Assembly: GCA_024233215.1 (NCBI GenBank)
Contig: JACKPW010000020.1
Span: 59,551-123,550, forward strand
DNA: 64,000 nucleotides
Direction of reading: 5' to 3'
Source: Verrucomicrobiales bacterium
GTDB taxonomy: Bacteria; Verrucomicrobiota; Verrucomicrobiia; Limisphaerales; J093
The notes beneath the pieces are model-generated. The model had not been told where the DNA came from. It made no database searches and saw only the letters and a program-made list of their open reading frames with translations. Numbering within the stretch: position 1 is the stretch's first letter; each line of letters begins with the position of its first letter. A program made the position numbers and the translations under genes. Positions 59,802 through 64,000 of the stretch are shown here, in pieces.

Positions 59802-61109
59802 ATGAAGGTTTTGGTCATCGGTGGCGGCGGGCGCGAACACGCCCTCGTCTGGAAACTGGCTCAATCTCCCCGGGCCGCGCGGATGTGGTGCGCGCCGGGC
59901 AACGCCGGCATCGCCGCCGAACGGCTGGCTTCGAACGGCTCTCCAGTGGAATGCGTCGCCATCGGTGCCGAGGATCTGCCCGGCCTGCTCGCCTTCGCGA
60001 AAGGGCAGGGCGCCGATCTCACGGTCGTGGGGCCGGACAATCCTTTGGGCATGGGGATCGTGGATCTGTTTCAGGAGAACGGGTTGCGGGCCTGGGGGCC
60101 GAACCGGCAGGCCGCCCGGTTCGAGGCCTCGAAGTCTTTCAGCCAGGAGTTCATGGAGAAACACGGCATTCCCACGGCACGTTCCGGGACCTTCACCGAA
60201 AGCGACCAGGCGTCGCGGTTCGCCGCGGCATTGGGCGGTCGTTGCGCCGTGAAAGCCGACGGCCTCGCCCTTGGCAAGGGCGTGTTAATCTGCCGCAACA
60301 TGGCGCAGGCGGACGACGCCATTGACGCGATGCTGAACCGCGGGGAGTTCGGCGAAGCCGGCCGTCGGGTGGTCATCCAGGAGTTGTTGGAGGGAATGGA
60401 AGTCTCGCTGCACGCGCTATGCGACGGCCACGTGGCGCGGGTCTTTCCCACGTCGCAGGATCACAAGCGGGCGCTTGACGGCGATGAGGGCCCCAACACC
60501 GGCGGCATGGGAACCTATTCGCCCGCGCCGTTCCTGGACGAGGCCGAATTGGTGGCCGTCACGCAGAAGATCATTGAACCGTGGCAACGGGGGTGCGCGG
60601 CGGATGGCATCGACTTCCGCGGCATTCTCTATCCGGGGATCATGCTGACCCGGGAGGGACCGAAGGTGCTGGAGTTCAATGCCCGGTTTGGCGACCCGGA
60701 AACGCAGGTCTACCTGCCGCGGTTGCAAAGCGATTTGTTGGAACTCCTGGACGCCTCGGCCCGGGGCGCGCTGTCCGATCATCAACTGGAATGGAGTTCA
60801 CAGGCGTGCGTCTGCGTGGTCATGGCCTCGGAGGGTTATCCCGGCAGCTACCCGAAAGGCCGGCCGATTGCAGGCTTGGAGGAGGCCGCCACCCTGCCGA
60901 ACGTCAAGGTCTTTCACGCCGGCACGAAGTCGGTGGACGGTGTGGTCGTGACCAGCGGGGGGCGTGTGCTGGGGGTGACCGCGTGGGCGGATGACCTCGC
61001 TCAGGCCCGCGATCTCGCCTACGACGCCGTGAAGCGAATCCGGTTCGAGGGCGCCCAGTTTCGGAACGACATCGCCGCGAAGGCGCTTCAACCTGGAAAC
61101 CGCAGATGA
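59802..61109 (+). CDS. purD: Phosphoribosylamine-glycine ligase
   Basis: GAR synthetase, the second step of de novo purine synthesis, joining glycine to phosphoribosylamine with ATP. The 435-residue protein has the N-terminal MKVLVIGGGGREHALVWKLA, VVGPDNPLGMGIVD, the ATP-grasp core (CAVKADGLALGKGVLICRN), the PurD signature HKRALDGDEGPNTGGMGTYS, and the metal-binding EFNARFGDPETQVYLPRL. The C-terminal domain follows normally. Length is standard. The last codons and the sequence just after the stop contain an AACCGCAGATGAACGCGGATG-type repeat unit, so a repeat appears to have supplied the C-terminal residues. Confidence 0.97.
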   Translation: MKVLVIGGGGREHALVWKLAQSPRAARMWCAPGNAGIAAERLASNGSPVECVAIGAEDLPGLLAFAKGQGADLTVVGPDNPLGMGIVDLFQENGLRAWGPNRQAARFEASKSFSQEFMEKHGIPTARSGTFTESDQASRFAAALGGRCAVKADGLALGKGVLICRNMAQADDAIDAMLNRGEFGEAGRRVVIQELLEGMEVSLHALCDGHVARVFPTSQDHKRALDGDEGPNTGGMGTYSPAPFLDEAELVAVTQKIIEPWQRGCAADGIDFRGILYPGIMLTREGPKVLEFNARFGDPETQVYLPRLQSDLLELLDASARGALSDHQLEWSSQACVCVVMASEGYPGSYPKGRPIAGLEEAATLPNVKVFHAGTKSVDGVVVTSGGRVLGVTAWADDLAQARDLAYDAVKRIRFEGAQFRNDIAAKALQPGNRR

Positions 61110-61225
61110 ACGCGGATGCACGCAGAACTGATCCCCCGAGCGGCCTAACCGGTTCCAGGTCCCATTGCCTGCGCATTCGCGAAAGGGAGCTCTCCAGGTT
61201 CAGCGGTGAACGCTGATCAGCGAAT
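61096..61225. repeat. Short repeat units around the purD stop (GCAGATGAACGCGGATG type)
   Basis: ACCGCAGATGAACGCGGATG at about 61100 and CAGCGGTGAACGCTGATCAG at about 61204 share a GAACGC(G/T)GAT core. They resemble another dispersed intergenic repeat family. The first copy overlaps the end of purD and the second precedes the S41-like gene. Confidence 0.45.
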
Positions 61226-61253
61226 TCCGGTCTTCCCTCGCATACCGACCCTT

Positions 61254-62276
61254 ATGATCAAAACCCGTTTCCTTCTCGCCCTCGCCCTGACCGCCGTTGC
61301 CACGGCCCCGGTCAACCGTGCCGCTGAGCCCGTCGCCCCACCGCTGGAGGAGGTGATGAGCGTGATCCGGACGAACCTGCCCGACGTCTCCGCCGCGGAG
61401 TTGAACGCCGCCGCCGTACGCGGTGTGGTGGAGGGAATGGGACCGCGGGTGAGCTGGATCGACAGTCACCCGCCGGCGGTGACCGCCACGAACCTGGTGC
61501 CGGTGGCGGAGTTGCTGGACGAGCGCTTCGTGTTGGTGCGGGTGGGCGAGGTCGCTCAGGGACTGGCGAAGGAACTGCGGGCCCGGGTGGAGGCCCTGCG
61601 CAAAGAGGCGAAGCCCGCAGGACTCGTGCTCGACCTTCGGTTTGCCCACGGCTGGGACTACGCCGAGGCAGTGCACACGGCGGAACTCTTTCTCAAGAAC
61701 GCGGGGCCGGTGCTGGATTGGGGGGGAGGCATGGTGGACGCCGCGCCGTCCGGGGCGTGGTCGGTCGGGCCGGTGACCGTGTTGGTGAATTCCCGAACCG
61801 CGGGCGCCGCGGAGGCCCTGGCAGCCGTTCTGCGTGACCAGGAAGTGGCGTTGACGCTCGGCGGGCAGACTGCAGGGGAGGCCTTCGCCTTCCAGGATCA
61901 CGCCTTGAGCACGGGAGCGAGCCTGCGCATCGCCAGCGGTACGGTCCGTCTGGGCGATGGCACCGAACTTCCCTCGGCGGGATTGATGCCCGATGTCCGG
62001 GTGAACGTGCCCATCGAACAGGAACGCACCCTGGTGAACGACGGCGAGGTGGCCCGCACCACCGCTGCCCAGGGGCAGGTGGCCGCCAATGGGCCGCGTC
62101 GGATGACGGAGGCGGACCTGGTGCGTCTGCATCGGGAAGGGATGCAGGCCCTGACCAACCCGCCTCCCGCCGAGGCCACCGCGCCAGCCGCCCCTCCGGC
62201 GGTCATTGATCCGGTTCTGGCGCGAGCGCTCGATCTGTTGCGGGGGTTGGTAATCCTAAGATCGGTGCGTGAGTGA
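61254..62276 (+). CDS. Exported S41 (C-terminal processing peptidase)-like protein without catalytic dyad
   Basis: A 340-residue exported protein (signal peptide MIKTRFLLALALTAVATAPV). The core aligns with the S41 domain: GLVLDLRFAHGWDYAEAVHT matches the LDLRNNPGG region, VTVLVNSRTAGAAEALAAVL the nucleophile region, and LPSAGLMPDVRVNVP the end. The catalytic serine of the SAS(A/S)E motif is glycine (TAGAAE, G184) and the lysine 25 residues later is glutamate (E209). No PDZ domain is seen. It is either a pseudoenzyme or a member of a group with another role. ATG at 61254 gives the signal peptide. Confidence 0.75.
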   Translation: MIKTRFLLALALTAVATAPVNRAAEPVAPPLEEVMSVIRTNLPDVSAAELNAAAVRGVVEGMGPRVSWIDSHPPAVTATNLVPVAELLDERFVLVRVGEVAQGLAKELRARVEALRKEAKPAGLVLDLRFAHGWDYAEAVHTAELFLKNAGPVLDWGGGMVDAAPSGAWSVGPVTVLVNSRTAGAAEALAAVLRDQEVALTLGGQTAGEAFAFQDHALSTGASLRIASGTVRLGDGTELPSAGLMPDVRVNVPIEQERTLVNDGEVARTTAAQGQVAANGPRRMTEADLVRLHREGMQALTNPPPAEATAPAAPPAVIDPVLARALDLLRGLVILRSVRE

Positions 62277-62389
62277 GAGGGCGCCTCGGACTCAGCCCCG
62301 TTTCGGGCACGCCTTGCGGGTGACCTTGGGCCGCCCTTCATCGCGGGTTGGATTGGCGTAGCGCAGGTCGTCACGTTCCAGCCCGGAGG

Positions 62390-62590
62390 GGCGGAAGAGA
62401 ATAGCCCCGCGTTTCAACGCGGGGAAGCCGGCCCCGAGCGAACGGCCAGTCCCGTGAGGGACGAAAGAACCAGGCGGAAGGAGCGGGGGTTTCTTTCGTC
62501 CCTGATGGGACTTCAAATCCATGGGGCATGCGCCACCCACCGTTGAAACGGTGGGCAATTGTCGGGCGTCCCTGCGGGACCAGAAGGTGA
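62390..62590. repeat. Multi-hairpin intergenic element
   Basis: Several palindromes are packed together: CCCCGCGTT/AACGCGGGG (62405-62424), GTCCC/GGGAC hairpins at 62449-62462, 62499-62512 and about 62569-62581, a wider pair ACGAAAGAA/TTCTTTCGT (62461-62499) and CCCACCGTT/AACGGTGGG (62536-62555). This looks like a REP-type or decayed mobile palindromic element. The rest of the 62277-62724 gap shows nothing else. Confidence 0.7.
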
Positions 62591-62724
62591 CCTGGCTTTC
62601 CTGCTGCCCGCCAACAGTAGGATGCCTGCCCCGTCGGGCTCGACGCAGAGGACATACCTTGTGCCGGGGCAGGGAGGAGATACACTCAAACCCGGTTCAG
62701 CAATGCTCGGTTTGAGACGCGGAA

Positions 62725-64000
62725 ATGGCGGACGATCAGGCTTCTTGTTCACAACGCGCGGGTGCCTCCAACGGGCTGCGAGGCCGACGGCTCCGGCGCA
62801 GGTACGTTGTCTACATCGCCGTTTCGATTGTTCTGCTCGTGCTGCTGGGGAGGTGGATGTTCTCACCGAGCTTGGGGCCGGAACCCGAGGTCAACGGAGT
62901 GCCCATCAGGAAGTGGCTGGCCACGAAAGCCGCTTTGGAGGGACCATCGGAAGTCAATTTCGCGGGCGTTGCTGTCTGTGGCACCAACGCCATTCCGTGG
63001 TTGGTGAGCGCCTTGGATTCCAGGGATGGTCGAGTGCAGCTTGCTGTTCGGAAGCTGTGGCAACATCTCCCATTGGTCGTGAGGAGACGGTGGTCCCCGC
63101 CCCGTCCGAGTGAGGAAGTTCGCGAAATCGCGTGGCAAGCACTCCGGTTTCATGGTGAAGAAGCCCGGCCGTGGTTGCCTTCTATACTTGCTGCGGCCAG
63201 GACGGAAACCGGCTGGCGGTGTCGAGGCTTGTCCATTCAGGCGCTGCTGACCATCGCTCGAGACTTGCCGGAAGTGGTGGGCCTTCTCCGAAGCCGCCTC
63301 ACCGGGCCGGCTGCAACTTCCCAAGTTCGCAACCAAGTGCTCGCTGCCTTTTACATGGTGGGATGGTCGCCGCCGGAACTGCATTCCCTGCTGCTTTCCC
63401 TGTTGGAGGCTCAACTCGCATCGGATGTCGGCGGTTCCTGCAACCTGCTTCTGGCACTCCAGACGGCCCCAACGGAAGCGGCGTCGGTTCTTCCCCTGCT
63501 GACGGATACGCTGAAGTCTGGGGACCTCTGCGCGGGGAACGTCTGGGCCATCTTCCGGAGTTTGGGACCGGCTGCGGAACCATTGGTTCCCTTCCTGCGT
63601 GAAGAGCTCCGAACCGGTGACGGGAACGAGAAAGAACTGGCTGTGGACATGCTGTGGCGAATCGGGCCCCTCGCGCATCAGGCTCTGCCCGAGTTGAGAG
63701 TTGCGATGAGCGATGCGGATCCCGGCATTCGCACCGTTGCCGCCGGCGCATGGAATCGTGCTGGAGGAGAGCCTGAACCGGCCGTGAACGTGCTGGAAGA
63801 GGTCTTGCGGAATTGGCCCGAGGGCAGATTCTGGTTCGGCCCCGAATCGTGGCTGGCTTGGGGACGACCCCAGATGGTGTTGAATGTCCCCCAGACGGCC
63901 CTCTGGATGCTCGGCGATCTGGGGCCTGATGCCCGGTCCTCTGTGCCGCTGCTGCATGATCTGGCCGGGAAGAGTGCTCCCGACTACCTCGAGGCGCTCT
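62725..64000 (+). CDS. HEAT-repeat membrane-anchored protein, C-terminus beyond window
   Basis: The frame is open from ATG at 62725 to the right edge (425 codons). After a basic start there is one membrane segment (YVVYIAVSIVLLVLLGRWMF, about residues 28-46), then PEVNGVPIRKWLA, the typical entry to verrucomicrobial HEAT-repeat proteins. The rest consists of alpha-helical repeats of about 35-40 residues, such as EEVREIAWQALRFHGEEARP, ELAVDMLWRIGPLAHQALPE and TALWMLGDLGPDARSSVPLL. HEAT repeats mediate protein contacts; the partner is unknown. Confidence 0.8.
   Translation, partial: MADDQASCSQRAGASNGLRGRRLRRRYVVYIAVSIVLLVLLGRWMFSPSLGPEPEVNGVPIRKWLATKAALEGPSEVNFAGVAVCGTNAIPWLVSALDSRDGRVQLAVRKLWQHLPLVVRRRWSPPRPSEEVREIAWQALRFHGEEARPWLPSILAAARTETGWRCRGLSIQALLTIARDLPEVVGLLRSRLTGPAATSQVRNQVLAAFYMVGWSPPELHSLLLSLLEAQLASDVGGSCNLLLALQTAPTEAASVLPLLTDTLKSGDLCAGNVWAIFRSLGPAAEPLVPFLREELRTGDGNEKELAVDMLWRIGPLAHQALPELRVAMSDADPGIRTVAAGAWNRAGGEPEPAVNVLEEVLRNWPEGRFWFGPESWLAWGRPQMVLNVPQTALWMLGDLGPDARSSVPLLHDLAGKSAPDYLEAL

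Noticed and set aside
62390..62590. CRISPR array
   Set aside because: The repeated GTCCC/GGGAC units are short and irregularly spaced, with no constant repeat length or spacers and no cas genes.
1..64000. tRNA, rRNA, tmRNA or other standard RNA genes
   Set aside because: No cloverleaf, rRNA or conserved small-RNA sequence was found on either strand by reading; a tRNAscan/Infernal run would settle it.

Overview
The window looks like a chromosomal segment of a high-GC member of the Verrucomicrobiota, possibly the Limisphaerales/Pedosphaera side (inference; no rRNA or ribosomal marker is present). Supporting content: a DUF1549/DUF1553 'PSD1' cytochrome protein next to a DUF1501 protein, a Tat-type sulfatase neighbourhood, DUF1080 and DUF6807 proteins, a prepilin-type protein of the DUF1559-like style, DUF748, Gfo/Idh/MocA plus DegT sugar enzymes, several secreted proteins with a common C-terminal module, and many short palindromic intergenic repeats. 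I see no rRNA, tRNA, CRISPR array, prophage or intact transposase.

Layout. 1-8.3 kb: an edge-truncated DUF1080 lipoprotein, dprA, an unknown protein, then an amino-sugar group (DegT aminotransferase, Gfo/Idh/MocA oxidoreductase, two divergent NagB-type deaminases separated by inverted-repeat elements) and a flavin-reductase-like protein. 8.3-20.2 kb: a DUF4143 ATPase remnant, DUF6807, a diacylglycerol-kinase-like protein, a sulfatase-DUF748 minus-strand pair, an FtsB/DivIC-like protein, a secreted beta-helix-like protein with a clear terminator, and an RhlE-type helicase. 20.4-30.6 kb: PSD1-DUF1501 operon, carboxynorspermidine decarboxylase, a nucleotide-sugar epimerase with a WecG/TagA glycosyltransferase, and a convergent prepilin plus secreted protein. 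30.8-37.3 kb: a TetR-controlled tripartite RND efflux operon with a visible promoter and operator. 37.4-41.3 kb: PfkB kinase, sugar isomerase, a decayed Phd/PIN toxin-antitoxin pair, a repeat-flanked AT-richer small gene, and an anthranilate/aminodeoxychorismate-type glutaminase. 41.5-49 kb: a very large subtilase with beta-propeller and cadherin-like repeats behind a sigma-54-like promoter, and a PFP-type phosphofructokinase homologue whose active-site motifs are replaced. 49.3-57.8 kb: IscU, a NifS homologue lacking the PLP lysine, an Mrp ATPase lacking the CxxC, a hotdog thioesterase, then the most striking gene of the window. 57.9-64 kb: a YceI-like protein, a decayed LRR protein, purD, an S41-like protein without its catalytic dyad, a multi-hairpin repeat, and an edge-truncated HEAT-repeat protein.

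The main discovery candidate is the gene at 52688-57826. It is one open frame joining a complete Y-family DNA polymerase (DinB-like, catalytic acidic residues intact) to a C-family polymerase (DnaE-like, three catalytic aspartates intact). The DnaE half is interrupted by six in-frame insertions made from nested palindromic repeats of the kind otherwise found between genes. A tripartite operator-like site lies 30-56 bases before its likely GTG start, and a close copy lies at 20288. A second theme is a set of homologues whose expected catalytic residues are missing (NifS, PFP, S41), which may be distinct functional subfamilies or pseudoenzymes.
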